A DNA stretch of 64,000 bases from Okapia johnstoni (lineage: Eukaryota > Chordata > Mammalia > Artiodactyla > Giraffidae): positions 51,278,001 through 51,342,000 of the forward strand of contig CM044320.1 of NCBI GenBank assembly GCA_024291935.2. The letters are read 5' to 3'. Shown one piece after another: positions 21,286 to 32,469 of the stretch (position 1 is its first letter; every line of letters starts with the position of its first letter). The position numbers were made by a program, and so were the translations under genes. The notes under the pieces are model-generated. The model saw only the letters and a list, made by a program, of their open reading frames with translations. It was not told the origin of the DNA and did not search any database.

Positions 21286-22395
21286 ATGTATTATTATTAT
21301 TCCCAAGACCTACATCTAAGCCCCGGATGAAGGCAGCTGTCTTAGACTGAGTTACTCCAGAAGCAGATCCTGCCATAAGGATTCAAACGCAAGTAAATTA
21401 CTTGAAAGTTGGTCCCAGGTAACAGTGGTTAGGGAATGGAGAAATGAGATAGGAAAAAGAAGGTGCCAATAAAGAACATATTGTCAGGCAGGTGACCCCT
21501 GGAACTTCACTGGGCCATACTAGGAGCTAGTGCAGGAAAGGCACCCCAAAGTCATCCTGTGAGGGCGGGGTCTTTGTATACTAAACCCCAGTAATTGAGA
21601 GCTGTTCCTAGGGGTATACATTTCTTGATACTCTGGCCTGTGTGCTTGGGTAGAAGAGGCATAGGAGGCCAAAGAATCTTCTGAAGCAAAAGATATGAAT
21701 GCTGCCATCAGAAATCAGACTGTGTGGAGGAAGTGACATAGCTCAGAAGGTATGGGTGGGGCATCCACAGAATCTGCTCTGTTACTCATGGAGTGAGCTC
21801 TCCAAATTAATATTGAGAGTTGTGGGATTAGTGTTAACATCACTGATCCTAGAAAAGTTCTAAAAAAATCATTGAGGGTGTTTCCTCCTTAAAACTTTCC
21901 AATTTAATTTTACCACTTAGATTCTAGATACTTCATCCATTTTTTTAAAACTCAGAATTCATTTAGTTTATGGGAGAGAAATTATTTATTGACATATTAT
22001 ACTAAATTTAAGAGAGTCTACTTTCTAGCAATATTCTAAGTAAAATTAATCTCACTCATAAAACAGGAGCATCTAGAACAAAATCATATTTGCAGATCCA
22101 AAAGCAAATTTGCTGACATTAAAATTTTTCCAAAATACCAAAGAATGCCACATTGGCATTAACTATCTCATAAAAAACCCTCATGTTCCACTGATTGCTG
22201 TTTATGACTACAGCTAATAGTTGGGCAAGAGGGAGAGATACAGTTCCTTAGAGTGAAAATAAACCAAAGCACCACTCCCAGAAGCAAAGTGTGATTTGCA
22301 ACTTAATATTGATAAAATCACAAGCTTGAAGGAAATTTAAAGACTTATGGCCTCATCCATTATCTTACCCAGGACCACACTTCATTTTTAGGTAT
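21286..22395. other. Mostly unique sequence
   Basis: A stretch at 21,330-21,500 beginning GAGTTACTCCAGAAGCAGAT may be an old LTR-type repeat that I cannot name. The rest shows no repeat or gene. Confidence 0.4.
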
Positions 22396-22404
22396 ACAAA
22401 GTTG

Positions 22405-22950
22405 TTCAGTTAGGTTCAGTTGAGTTGCTCAATCATGTCCGACTCGTTGCGACCCCATGGACTGCAGCACTCCAGGCTTTCCGTCCATCACCAACTCCTG
22501 GAGTTTATTCCAACTCATGTCCATTGAGTTGGTGATGCCATCCAACCATCTCATCCTCTGTCGTCCCCTTCTCCTCCCACCTTCAATCTTTCCCAGCATC
22601 AGGGTCTTTTCAAATGAGTCAGTTCTTTGCATCAGGTGGCCAAAGTATTGGAGTTTCAGCTTCAACATCAGTCCTTCCAATAAGTATTCAGGACTGATTT
22701 CCTTTAGGATGGACTGGTTGGATCTCCTTGCAGTCCAAGGGACTCTCAAGAGTCTTCTCCAACACCACAGTTCAAAAGCATCAATTCTTTGGCGCTCAGC
22801 TTTCTTTATGGTCCAATTCTCACATCCATACATGACCACTGGGAAAACCATAGCCTTGACCAGATAGACCTTTGTTGGCAAAGTAATGTCTCTGCTTTTT
22901 AATATGCTGTCTAGGTTGGTCATAACTTTTCTTCCAAGGAGTAAGCATCA
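22405..22950 (-). mobile_element. BovB 3'-end copy with perfect TSD
   Basis: A 546-base truncated BovB. The minus-strand frame 22,923-22,429 (164 codons) reads the RTE C-terminal segment almost uninterrupted, including [10 protein letters not shown] and WLDGITNSMD. A perfect 9-base duplication ACAAAGTTG lies at 22,396-22,404 and 22,951-22,959. Confidence 0.96.
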
Positions 22951-23004
22951 ACAAAGTTGAAGCATGTTCAATTTAGTAACATTTGTCTAAAATAATAGGT
23001 ATTA

Positions 23005-23219
23005 GTAGCAGTAGTAGTAGTAGTGCTCAGTCTCTCAGTTGTTTTTCTGACTCTTTGTGACCCCATGGAATGTCACCCACCAGGCTCCTCTGTCCATGAA
23101 TTTTTCCAGGGAAGTGGATTGCCATTTCCTCCTCTAGGGGATCTTCCTGACCTAGGGATTAAACCCGCATCTCCTGCATTGGCAGGCAGATTCTTTACCA
23201 CTGAGCCATCTGGGAAGCC
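23005..23219 (-). mobile_element. Bov-tA SINE with 12-bp TSD
   Basis: Antisense copy. An (AGT)n tail on the left is followed by the BovA part, then GATTAAACCCGCATCTCCTG and a head ending TCTGGGAAGCC. A perfect 12-base duplication TAATAGGTATTA lies at 22,993-23,004 and 23,220-23,231; the shared T makes the right edge exact to one base. Confidence 0.95.
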
Positions 23220-23284
23220 TAATAGGTATTATGGAAACCTAAAGAGAATGGAACAAGAGACTGAGTAGATATGTAGCTTTTTAG

Positions 23285-23513
23285 GGCTTCCCAGGTGGCG
23301 CTAGTGGTATACAACCCACTTGCCAATGCAAGAGACATAAGAGATGTATGTGGGTTTGATCCCTGGCTTAGGAACATCCCCTGGAGGAGGGCATGGCAAC
23401 CCACTCCAGTATTCTTGCCTGGAGAATCCCATGGACAGAGGTGCCTGGCAGGCCCCAATCTATTGGGTCGCAAAGAGTTGGACACTATTGAAGTGACTTA
23501 GCATGAATGCACA
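23285..23513 (+). mobile_element. Bov-tA SINE
   Basis: Head GGGCTTCCCAGGTGGCGCTA, longer-arm variant with GAGACATAAGAG, body ending AAGTGACTTAGCATGAATGC. The flanks TAGCTTTTTAG (23,274-23,284) and TAGATTTTTAA (23,514-23,524) form an imperfect duplication. Confidence 0.93.
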
Positions 23514-23549
23514 TAGATTTTTAACTGGTTGGGCTCCATTCGGAGCAGC

Positions 23550-23845
23550 AATTGGGCAAAGTGGTTAAAATCTCCCATTTAGCAGGTGGACAGACTTGCA
23601 TTCAAATCTCTGTCCCCTCCTCTCATTCATCCTGCTGCTTATTAGAATGTAACCTTTGTGGATTGTTAACCTTCTGGTTTTCCATTTGCTTCACCTGCAG
23701 AATGGGAATTTTAATACCTTACTCTCTCTTCTGCCCTTTCTGCTTTCCCTAGTATTTATGGAAGGATTATATGACATAATATATGCTAAGTGCTTAGTTT
23801 AGTGCTTATAAGAGGATCGGGTGCTCAATAAAGCATTTTGTTATG
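23550..23845 (+). repeat. MIR SINE, long and diverged
   Basis: Order preserved: GGACAGACTTGCATTCAAAT, GCTTCACCTGCAGAATGGGA, GGATTATATGACATAATATA and GGGTGCTCAATAAAGCA. Confidence 0.7.
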
Positions 23846-23867
23846 AGTATAATTTTATTATGTCCAT

Positions 23868-24930
23868 GCATTCATTGGTTCAGGAAATATTTATTGAGTG
23901 TCTACTATGTTCCAGGTACTGTTCAAGGCTCTTGCGATATATTGGTGAGCAAAACAGACAAAGATCCTTGCTTTTTGGTGTTTATATTCTAGTGGAGAGA
24001 GGGATAGGTAGACAGTAAGCAATGATATAGCAGATAAGTAAATTATGTGGTAGATTAGGAGATAAGTGCTATAGAGGAAAGGAAAATGGGATTAGTAGTG
24101 CCAGGGGGTGATACTTTGTTATTTTATGTATGTTGGTCAAGATCCCTGGTGGCTCACATGGTAAAGAATCTGCCTGTAGTGCAGGAGACCTGGATTCAAT
24201 CCCTGGGTTGGGAAGATCCCCTGGAGAAGGGAATGGCTACCCACTCCAGTATTCTTGCCTGGAGAATTCCATGGATGGAGGAGCCTGGTGTGCTACAGTC
24301 CATGGGATCACAAAGAGTCAGACACGACTGAGCGACTAACATTTTCAAAGTGTGCTTTTTTGAGAAAGTGCTTTTTGAACAAAGATTTGAAGAAGGTAAG
24401 GGAATGAACATGTGGGTATCTGGGGAAGAGTTTTTCTGACAGAGAGAGCAACTAGTGCAAAGGCCCCGAGGACTCTGCATGATTGAGGAATAGAGAGAAA
24501 TAGAGGCTAAAGCAGAATACGGGGGTGGGGGCGTGGGACATATAGAAGAATGGAAGACATAGAAGTAATTGTTGGGGTGGAGGGAATGAGTTGATCAGGA
24601 AGAACTTCATTGCCATTGTGAGGACTTTGGCTTTTATGGGGAGTCAAATGAGAAGTCACTGTAAGGTTTTGCTGTTAGGAAGAGACTTGATCTGAATGAT
24701 GTTTGGCGAGATTACTTTGGCTGCCATGTTCATAATAGACTTTTTGGAGAGAAGATAGAAGTGAGAGACCTGATAGGAGGTGACTGCGATCATTTAAATG
24801 AGATAGTGGTGGCTTGAATCGGGATGGGCGCACAGGAGGTTGTGAGAAGTGGTTGGATTCTGGTCATAGTCTGAAATGAGTTCAAGACGATTTCTTGATA
24901 GGTTAGATGTGATGTAAACAGTACAGCACA
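23868..24930 (+). repeat. Ancient mammalian repeat, unnamed, copy A
   Basis: Begins GGAAATATTTATTGAGTGTC, then GAGCAAAACAGACAAAGATC, TATATTCTAGTGGAGAGAGG and AGATAAGTGCTATAGAGGAA. After a Bov-tA it continues with GAACATGTGGGTATCTGGGG, GTGCAAAGGCCCCGAGG, ACTTTGGCTTTTATGGGGAG and GTTGTGAGAAGTGGTTGGAT. The same order occurs at 31,605-32,140 and, from memory, in other mammalian genomes. I do not assign a family name. No coding frame survives. Confidence 0.7.
24140..24345 (+). mobile_element. Bov-tA SINE nested in ancient repeat
   Basis: Head CCCTGGTGGCTCACATGGTA, box GGATTCAATCCCTGGG, body CACTCCAGTATTCTTGCCTG, end CGACTGAGCGACTAACATTT. TSD not clear (TCAAGA/TCAAAG). Confidence 0.93.
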
Positions 24931-24954
24931 AAGAACTTATGAGGTTAGTGTATA

Positions 24955-25450
24955 TGGTAGCTCATTCCTTTTTACTGACTGGTCATACACCATTATGTGG
25001 GTGCACCAATTTATTTAAGCATTCCTCTTTTAAAGGAAATTTGAAAGTGAAAGTCTCTCAGCCATGTCCGACTCTTTGTGACCTCATGGGCTATACAGTC
25101 CATGGAATTCTCCAGGCCAGAATACTGGAGTGGGTAGCCCTTCCCTTCTCCAGGGGATCTTCCCAACCCAGGGATTGAACCCAGGTCTCCTGCATTGCAG
25201 GCGGATTCTTTACCAGCTGAGCCACAAGGGATTTAGGTTTACAGTTTTGGATATGGTTGATATTACAGACAATGCTGTAATGAACAGTCTTTTGTGCCCA
25301 TGTATAAGTAGTTCAGTAGACTAGAACTCTAGAAGTAGAATTGTTGAGAAGAAAGGGGTGTATATTTGAAATCTTGATGGAGTCCCACAGTGCTGGCACC
25401 AACATCCTTCCCCACCAGGAGGACGTGGCTGTAAGCAGGTCTCCCCTTGA
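24955..25450 (-). mobile_element. Old L1 3' region, antisense, split by a Bov-tA
   Basis: Antisense L1M segments: CCAATTTATTTAAGCATTCC, then after the SINE GACAATGCTGTAATGAACAG, CTAGAAGTAGAATTGTTGAG and CACCAGGAGGACGTG. The phrase order is L1-like and strongly diverged. Confidence 0.6.
25043..25230 (-). mobile_element. Bov-tA SINE, antisense
   Basis: GAAAGTGAAAGTCTCTCAGC, CAGGCCAGAATACTGGAGTG, AACCCAGGGATTGAACCCAG and a head ending CTGAGCCACAAGGG. Confidence 0.94.
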
Positions 25451-26925
25451 ACACAATGCATATCATGGTTCTATAGCTTTTTGACTATCCAGTGTCTCTC
25501 ACGTGGTTAATTATAATAAGATTATTTTGAAGATTGCCTTTGTCAAAGTTGCCTAGTATGGGTCCTTTATACTTCTCTAGATTTGTTACCAGATATTAAA
25601 CATTAGCAAACTTTGGAGACATTTCTAAAATGAAGCATTTAGGTATCATCTCTTTCAGAGAAAAGGCTGATGACATGCTAATGACAGAGCTGTGAAGTGT
25701 TACAGCATTACTTAAAGGTCACCAGATGTGGGATTAAATTGTCACTGATCTATTTTTTATGCCAATGTGAAATTGATAATTCAAGGGAAGTGGGTGTCTT
25801 GATCAGTTAATGTCACAGTGTTCAATGATTATTGTATTTATTCTTTCCCCATCCAAAATTAAAATCCTGGTTGGCGAGGAAGCACTTTATGAGTCCAGGG
25901 AGCTCTTCTGACATTTCATATAATCTTCCAATAAGTCAGATGGGTAGTTGTTTTGATGAAAGCTGTGGACAAAGTGCTATTAAACCAAATGCAAGGAAGA
26001 CATTATTTTGTAAATAGCTATGATGATTAAAGCTTTGTTTCACATCATTAAAAATGTGTTACTCGGTCCAACATTGCCTCTCCCTAGCACTGTTCAGCAG
26101 GAGATGCCTCAGTTTGAAGAAGCAAAGAGAAAGAAAAGATTTACATTTGGAGAAATCTAAACAGAACTCAGAAATCTGGTGAACACATCAGAGAATGCTG
26201 AGCTATATCTGCCTGCAGGTCCTTTAACAGTGCTTTCATGCCCTTAGCCTATCATGGTGCTTCTGGAGCTTTCTCATGGAATGTGCTCTAAGGGCTGAAG
26301 ATTTATGTAAATGCTTCTATCTTTGAACCAGTCAGGTCTTACTGACCAAGACCGAAGTTTAGAAACTTGGTACAGTCTCATTTAGGCAACATTCGACTTC
26401 TGCCAAACCTCCAGCCTCTGCGGTGTCGTCCTTATTGCTCATACAGTTAGAGGTGCTGCCTGGGAAAGGCTCCCCACAGCAGCCACTCTCCCAAGTTCAT
26501 CCATTTCCCCTTGCCTAGCATGCCGGTTCCTGCCTCATTTCAGCTTTCATTAGCCGCTGCAGCTTCTGGGTGTGAAGGTGCAGCACACCTAATCTCCACT
26601 GTTCAGGTGCAGAATAAAACACCCCTGTCTTTGAGCCCTCGCTCTTACCACTCAAGTATTTAATTGGAGGACAAAAACCTTGCTTTCTTAACTGCAGGTC
26701 AGTTCCATCAGGAAGGCATTTCTCTCTCTGAAAGGGGATGGAATCTGCTCCAAACCACCCCCTAAATACTTAGGTATAATGAATGAAGATACTTGCAGTA
26801 GCTTGTTTTGGGGTCACTTTGGACTAATCACTGGGGTGCTTGTCTGGCAGATCTGATTGTGAAAACAGTGGCAGTACTGATCTGAGCCAAGTGGTTGTGT
26901 TATTGTGGAAGTCACTACTTGCCAA
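25451..26925. other. Unique sequence
   Basis: About 1.5 kb without a recognisable repeat. GC content rises at 26,390-26,640. No frame exceeds 61 codons. No gene is supported. Confidence 0.5.
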
Positions 26926-26930
26926 TGATT

Positions 26931-27212
26931 TTTTTTTTTTAATATTTATTTATTTGTTTTTGGCAGTGCTGGGTCTTAGTCGCTGTGCTCGGGCTTTCTC
27001 TAGGTGTGGCGAGCTGGGCTACTCTTGGTTGCAGTTTATGGGCTTCTCATTTTGGTGGCCTCTGTTGTTGCAGAGCACATGCTCCAGGAGTGCAGGCTTC
27101 AGTAGCTGTGGTGCACAGGCTTAGTGCATGTGAGGTCTTCCTGGACCAGGAAGCAAACTCATGTCCCCTTCATTGGCAGGCGGTTTCTTAACCACCTGAC
27201 CACAAGGGATGT
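26931..27212 (-). mobile_element. CHR-2-type SINE, antisense, full length
   Basis: Poly-T, TTTATTTATTTG, GCAGTGCTGGGTCTTAGTCG, GGCTTCAGTAGCTGTGGTGC, CCTGGACCAGGAAGCAAACT and a head ending CCACAAGGGATGTC. Flanks CCAATGATTT and CCAACTGATTT suggest an imperfect duplication. Confidence 0.9.
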
Positions 27213-27263
27213 CTCTCCAACTGATTTAAATCAATGCTTCAGCCATTGCTTCAGACTATTATG

Positions 27264-27474
27264 GACTTCCTTTGTGGCTCAGATGGTAAAGAATCTACCT
27301 ACAATGCAGGGGATGTGGGTTTGATCCCTGGGTTGGGAAAATCCCTTGGAGAGGGAATGGTAACCCACTCCAGTATTCCTGTCTGGAGAATTCCATGGAC
27401 AGAGGAGCCTGGAAGGCTATAGTCCATGGGGTCATGAAGAGTCAGTCATGACTGAGTGACTAACACTTTCACTT
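27264..27474 (+). mobile_element. Bov-tA SINE with perfect 14-bp TSD
   Basis: Head GACTTCCTTTGTGGCTCAGA, box GGTTTGATCCCTGGG, end GACTGAGTGACTAACACTTT. A perfect duplication TTCAGACTATTATG lies at 27,250-27,263 and 27,475-27,488. Confidence 0.97.
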
Positions 27475-27488
27475 TTCAGACTATTATG

Positions 27489-28790
27489 AATGTCTCATGT
27501 ATCATATTGGCTTACGTGAAAACAAATTGTTTTATGTAACTGCAAATTCCAACTTCTGGCAGAGATGGCTCCAGAAGTCCACATAAGGTGTTCTAGAATC
27601 TTTCTGCCCCAGCTCTAAGTCTACTTTCTACTGGCAGGATCTTCCTGCATGAAAGTAAAGTGACCATTCAGTAACTCTCAGCTGATGGCCATCCTGTGCA
27701 GAGAAGAAATCACTTCTCCAGCTCATGGTCTGGGTCTGCCTTCCGTCCCTCTGACTTTCACATCATGTCTACACATGGGCAGTCACAGGCGCTAAGATAT
27801 GCACCATTCAGATTAGTTAGGACTCTGACCCATATCCATCTCCGAAACCAACAGGCTGAGTCCAACCCCTTGCATAGGGTTGGATAGAGGAGGAAAAGTG
27901 GTTTCCAAAAGAAAATTGGGGCACCATTTCTAGAAACAGGGGGATGGATGCTGGGTAGGGACAAATGATAGATGTCCACTTCAGTATATAACTAAGTCAG
28001 GCCCTGGGCTCCTCAGAGCTTTAGTAACCTTCCTGGCCCCACACTAGATGCCTTCAAATTGAAAAAGGTAACAAATCATTTCACATGGCATATTTTATAG
28101 GAGAGAAAACTGAACTAATTAGTAGCAGGATAAAGTGAAAGAAGGTTTGGCACATACTAAATGCACAACAAATGGTCAACATTTTAGTGGTTTATCATCA
28201 TCTGGATGCTTTTTCATATATACATATTTTATCATGTGCCTTGTGCTTATGATAAAATTCTGAAAATTTTCAGTGCATGGTTTGACTCCATAAACAATTT
28301 CCACAGCTGCAGTTTGGTCTCCAAGAGTAGATGAATTCAATAAAATGAGAATCGGGAAGGATGGATTAGGAGACTTATGGCTTTAAGGGAAGAAAGCTCT
28401 TGGAGTTGAAGGCAGAATCTGGATTTGAATGAGAAGATACAGTCAAAGAGAAATATATATATTTTTTCCTATGGAAAGGTGTCGGTTGTGTAAGAAATAG
28501 TCCTGGGGGACAGAGAGTAAAATCCCACAGAGATTTTAGACCTGCCTGACTCTTTCTGGAAATCATTTGAGGGAGCAGGAGGAAACAAGCTTTGTAAATT
28601 AATAAATCGGGGAGCTAAGACTCATGGGACTGCTTTCTTTCAGTTCCTTGGTTAGTGTTTTACTAACGGGCAGCAGATGTTTCTGGTTGGACTGGAGTTT
28701 TGTAATTAATTCTGAAGACCGATAACTTGGTGAAGCTTAGAGGAAGAGCTTTTTGCAGGTAAGATAAACCTGGGACTGCTGTTTTTTAAA
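27489..28790. other. Unique sequence
   Basis: No repeat or gene recognised over 1.3 kb. Confidence 0.5.
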
Positions 28791-28802
28791 AATTGGTACT
28801 TT

Positions 28803-29004
28803 GGGGACGTCCTTGGTGGTCCAGTGGTTAAGAATCTGCCTTCCAACGCAGGGGATGTGAATTCAATTCCTTTTTCAGGGAACTAGGATCCTATGTGTCA
28901 CAAGGCAACTAAGCCTGTGGACTTCAACTAGAGAGCCTCTGTGCTACAAGGAAGATCCCCTGTACTGCAACTAAGACCTGATGCAGTCAAATAAATAAAT
29001 ATTA
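28803..29004 (+). mobile_element. CHR-2-type SINE with TSD
   Basis: Head GGACGTCCTTGGTGGTCCAG, GATGTGAATTCAATTCCTTT, CAACTAAGACCTGATGCAGT and an AAATAAATAAATA tail. Duplication AATTGGTACTTT (28,791-28,802) versus AATTGGGTACTTT (29,005-29,017). Confidence 0.92.
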
Positions 29005-29017
29005 AATTGGGTACTTT

Positions 29018-29785
29018 TGCATTTATTATTGGTACAGCAGGTTCCTAAAAACTTTCTTGTCTCAAAATCTTCTCTTCCTGTGTGTATCCAGGCCAGCAAA
29101 CCAGCAGTAGCATCTGGGTGCCCAGGGCTGGGGGTTAGGGTTATAGAACAGTTGGGAAATGCTTTTCTTATCATTCATCTATTCATGTTATCTTGATAAA
29201 GCATCTCTTCTAAGCAGGACCCTGGTGACATAAAGGAGGCTTCTAGGGCACAAAATTTAAGGAAGTGCTAATTCTCAGGGTCATGGAAGTATAGACCTAT
29301 GCTTGAGAGTGATTACAGCCTCAGATTTTATGTCCTGGGAGCCTCTCTTGCTTCACCTTAGTTCTGGCCTGGTTTTTATGGGCCAAGTTCTGTGTAAGGT
29401 GTCAAGAGATCCAAAGATAAATGGGATGTGATTTCTGATTCCAGTACATTCCCTGCCTGGGAAGTCCATGAAAGGTGAGGATAAGTCTTGAGAAGTATTA
29501 GGTCCTCCTGAAGCTCACAGGGAAAAGATGTCAAATAGAGAAACTTGACGTTTGGGGGTTCTGAAAGCCTCTGGATTGGAGCTAGAATTGGTAGAGAGAA
29601 GCACAAATGTCTAAAATGGCCTGGGAACTGCTTTCTGATACTTCTCTTGAAGTTGTCCTGGCCAGTTACTGTTTTTAAAGTAAAAAATTAGATATCATGC
29701 TCCTGTTGTTATTATTAGCATTTATATTGTTGTCTAATAGAACAAACCATATCATAATAAGGGCAATATTAAGCCTATAACAATA
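29018..29785. other. Unique sequence
   Basis: No repeat or gene recognised. Confidence 0.5.
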
Positions 29786-29789
29786 ACAG

Positions 29790-29960
29790 TACTGAAAAAC
29801 ATAGCTTATATTAGCTGAACACCTAATTAATTCATTATCCCGTTAGTCCTTACTACAACCCTTTGAGACAGGTGGTATCATGATTTCTGTTTTGTAGAAG
29901 AAACTGAAGTTCAGACATGTCAATCATCTGCCCAATGTCAGATGGTGCAGAGGGTCAACT
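29790..29960 (-). repeat. MIR SINE
   Basis: Antisense order: TTAGTCCTTACTACAACCCT, GAGACAGGTGGTATCATGAT, AAGAAACTGAAGTTCAGACA. Confidence 0.75.
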
Positions 29961-30009
29961 GAGTGCATGCTTAGTCTCTCAATCCTGTCCTACTCTTTGT
30001 GACCCCATA
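29961..30009 (-). mobile_element. BovB/BovA 3'-end scrap
   Basis: TTAGTCTCTCAATCCTGTCC followed by CTCTTTGTGACCCCATA, about 49 bases, adjoining the MIR. Confidence 0.75.
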
Positions 30010-30734
30010 AGAACTCTGTGTCCAATTTTCTTCTGGCCCTGATGGAGAATGGCCTGATCAATATTAAATCTAATTTACAATGATGGCCCCTGTGAAGCTG
30101 GCAAATGTTATGTCAACACACCGTAATGACTTGTGCTTCCTGAGCACACTTGTTAGCGCGGCCGCATCTGCCACGACCACTCTCTTAACCGCTCCCACCT
30201 CTAAAGTCACATCTGTGATAACGTCCCACAGGCTCTCCTGCCTTCTCTCCATCAACAGAGGGCCTGGGCCTGTCAATCCTCGTTGCCTCATTCCTAGCTG
30301 ATGAACTCCAGAAAAGAAGGAGAACGCAATTAATTTTCCTCCCACAACTGATGAACCAAAGAAAGAAATAATTGCTACTCAGTTTTAATAAAGGCAAATT
30401 TTATGAAATTTCCATAAAGACAATTCGGAAAGGAGCACAGGGATTATTTCTCCACAGGGGGCCCAACTGGTTTGCATTGTTTCATAATGTTTATGTTATT
30501 ACAATTCCACATCGTCTGCATTTACATCCCCTTGTCTCCAGGGCAAGTTCTTGCAACTAATTTGTGAGGTGCCAAATGAAAGAGCTGTAACAGAACAAGG
30601 CTCCCATTCCAAAGGTTTGCAGTCTATCCTCATCTCAGGGGCAGCTGGGGAGTGACTCTGCTGGAGAGGGGGCTCTGAGGGTCCAGAGAACATTTCTGAA
30701 AGCCAGGAGGCCTATATCAGTCATGTCACCTGCC
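30010..30734. other. Repeat-free block with a GC-rich NotI-site cluster
   Basis: High-complexity sequence with no recognised repeat. Several CpGs lie at 30,155-30,190, including GCGGCCGC near 30,158, which is unusual in this CpG-poor window. Overlapping short frames on both strands (91 codons minus, 73 plus) have no recognisable domain. A conserved non-coding element is one possibility; nothing in the sequence alone proves it. Confidence 0.5.
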
Positions 30735-31007
30735 CTCCTGCTTAAAACACATCTTGGGCTTGCACTGTTCATGACAGAAAGTCAAAAGTCCTCACCTCTT
30801 ATCTCTTGGGCTCCTTCAGACAGCACCTGCCTGTCCCCCACAGTCTGCTCCAGCCAACAAGCTTCCGTCATTCTCTTACATTTGCCATACTTCCTCCAAA
30901 CACAGGGACTTGACACATACTCTTACCTCTGCCTAGAAGTTTCTTCCCTCTCCTCCTTCCCAAAGAAAGACTTCCTTACCCTTCACAGATCGGCTTTCCA
31001 CACACGT

Positions 31008-31030
31008 GCGTGTGTGTGTGTGTGTGTGTA
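31008..31030. repeat. (TG)n microsatellite
   Basis: About ten TG units after ACACACGTGCG, at the tail side of the nested CHR fragment. Confidence 0.95.
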
Positions 31031-31049
31031 CATATATGTATAGATATAT

Positions 31050-31173
31050 GTATGTTTTATTTGGTTGCACTGGGTCTTAGTTGTGGTATGTAGACTCTTG
31101 GTTGTGGCATGTGGAATCTGGTCCCCTACATCAGGAGCATGGAGTCTTCGCCACTGGACCACCAAGGAAGTCC
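31050..31173 (-). mobile_element. CHR-2-type SINE fragment, antisense, nested in L2
   Basis: GCACTGGGTCTTAGTTGTGG, CATGTGGAATCTGGTCCCCT, and a head ending GGACCACCAAGGAAGTCC. Confidence 0.85.
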
Positions 31174-31604
31174 CCCCTCCATGTTTATTTTCCTTAAGGC
31201 TTTCCCACCAAGTGACATCTTCCCTCTATTGGCTCTCCTGGCCACCTCTCTTTGGTCTCACTTGCTTGCAACTTGTTATTTGTTGGTGAGATTATGTGAT
31301 CAATGCCTTCCTCTTTATTCAAATGCAGACTCTGTGAAGGGAGAGCCATGTCTGTCTTAGTTCATGAATTTATCCCCTATCAGAAGAGCACCCCGTGGAA
31401 GTTATGAATGATGCTGGAATGGGGCATCGTTTCATCTCTGCTGAAGGAGAATCACTCTCTCTGCATTCACTGAGTATTGGTTTGGCTGCTGTAACAAAGG
31501 GAGAATGTAATAATGAACTTATTAAAACAGTGGTTCTCTCTGAGCTTAAGGTGATAGGTCTGTCCACAAGGTCAGAGATCTGAGCTCCTTCTGTTCCTCT
31601 CCTT

Positions 31605-32140
31605 TATCCAACAAAGATTTATTAGGCACCTACTGTGTTCTAGGCATCATTCCAGGCATTAAAGACACAGCAGTAAACAAAATAAAGGAAATCTCTGTCC
31701 TTGTGGATCTGATGTTCTAGTGTGTGTGGCCAGACAATTCAATGTGATGAAAAGTAAAATGTTTAACATGCTGTATAGTGATAAGTGCTATGGGGAAAAA
31801 ATCAAGCAAAGATGTGGTTAGGGAAAGTTGAGGCAGTGGATACTGTTGAAATTCTAGAGAAGGTGATCAGAGAATATCCCACTGCAAAGATAGTATTTAA
31901 GTAAAGACCTGGAGAGAGTGAGAGAGTGAACCACATGGAGATCTGGGGAAAGGATGTCAGTAAGTACAAAGACCCTGTGGCAAGAGAGTGTCTGTACAGC
32001 AAAGCAGCCAGTTTGGCTACAGTAGACTGATGGATGGGAGAGTGGTGGGAGCTGAGGTCAGAGACCTGATGCGTGAACAGATCACATAGAACCTTGTAGG
32101 TCTTTGTAGGGACCTTGGCTTCTTGTTCTTGTAAGCAAGC
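31605..32140 (+). repeat. Ancient mammalian repeat, unnamed, copy B
   Basis: Same order as 23,868-24,930: AGATTTATTAGGCACCTACT, GCAGTAAACAAAATAAAGGA, TGTTCTAGTGTGTGTGGCCA, GATAAGTGCTATGGGGAAAA, AAGACCTGGAGAGAGTGAGA, GAACCACATGGAGATCTGGG, GAACCTTGTAGGTCTTTGTA and GGACCTTGGCTTCTTG. Confidence 0.7.
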
Positions 32141-32317
32141 AAAACTTGTCACCGCAAAATGCGTCTCTTTGACATGTGGATTATTTCAGGCTAAAAACAA
32201 GCCCCGAAAGACTCAGGAAGAACCTTTGACCTTCCTCTTAATTACCTTAAAGAATTTAGGTAGACGACCTATTCTAGGAAGGGGGCTATCACCACAATGC
32301 TCTTCTTTGTATTTTTT

Positions 32318-32405
32318 AAACCATTAAAAAAAATTGAACTATAGTTACTTTACAGTGTTATGTTAGTTTCAGGTGCATAGCATAGTAATTCAATTTTATA
32401 CCATG
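32318..32405 (-). mobile_element. Artiodactyl L1 3'-end fragment
   Basis: TTGAACTATAGTTACTTTAC, AGTGTTATGTTAGTTTCAGG, TGCATAGCATAGTAATTCAA. Very short, 5' truncated. Confidence 0.75.
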
Positions 32406-32469
32406 GTTTCTCCTCTACGGTGGTTTTAAAAAAAGTGCTTTTTTTTTTTTTTTAAAGTGCTTTTCAATC

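Larger units (their letters stand above)
30735..31420 (+). repeat. L2 LINE 3' region, split by a CHR fragment
   Basis: L2 blocks in order: CCTGCTTAAAACACATCTTG, GGCTTGCACTG, CAACAAGCTTCCGTCATTCT, TCTGCCTAGAAGTTTCTTCC, then after the insertion GACATCTTCCCTCTATTGGC and GACTCTGTGAAGGGAGAGCC. Confidence 0.78.

Noticed and set aside
22457..22867. 136-codon plus-strand frame
   Set aside because: Antisense of the BovB C-terminal region.
32432..32463. AAAGTGCTTTT on both sides of a poly-T as a target-site duplication
   Set aside because: Nothing but poly-T lies between, and the nearby L1 fragment is outside the pair. Probably slippage.
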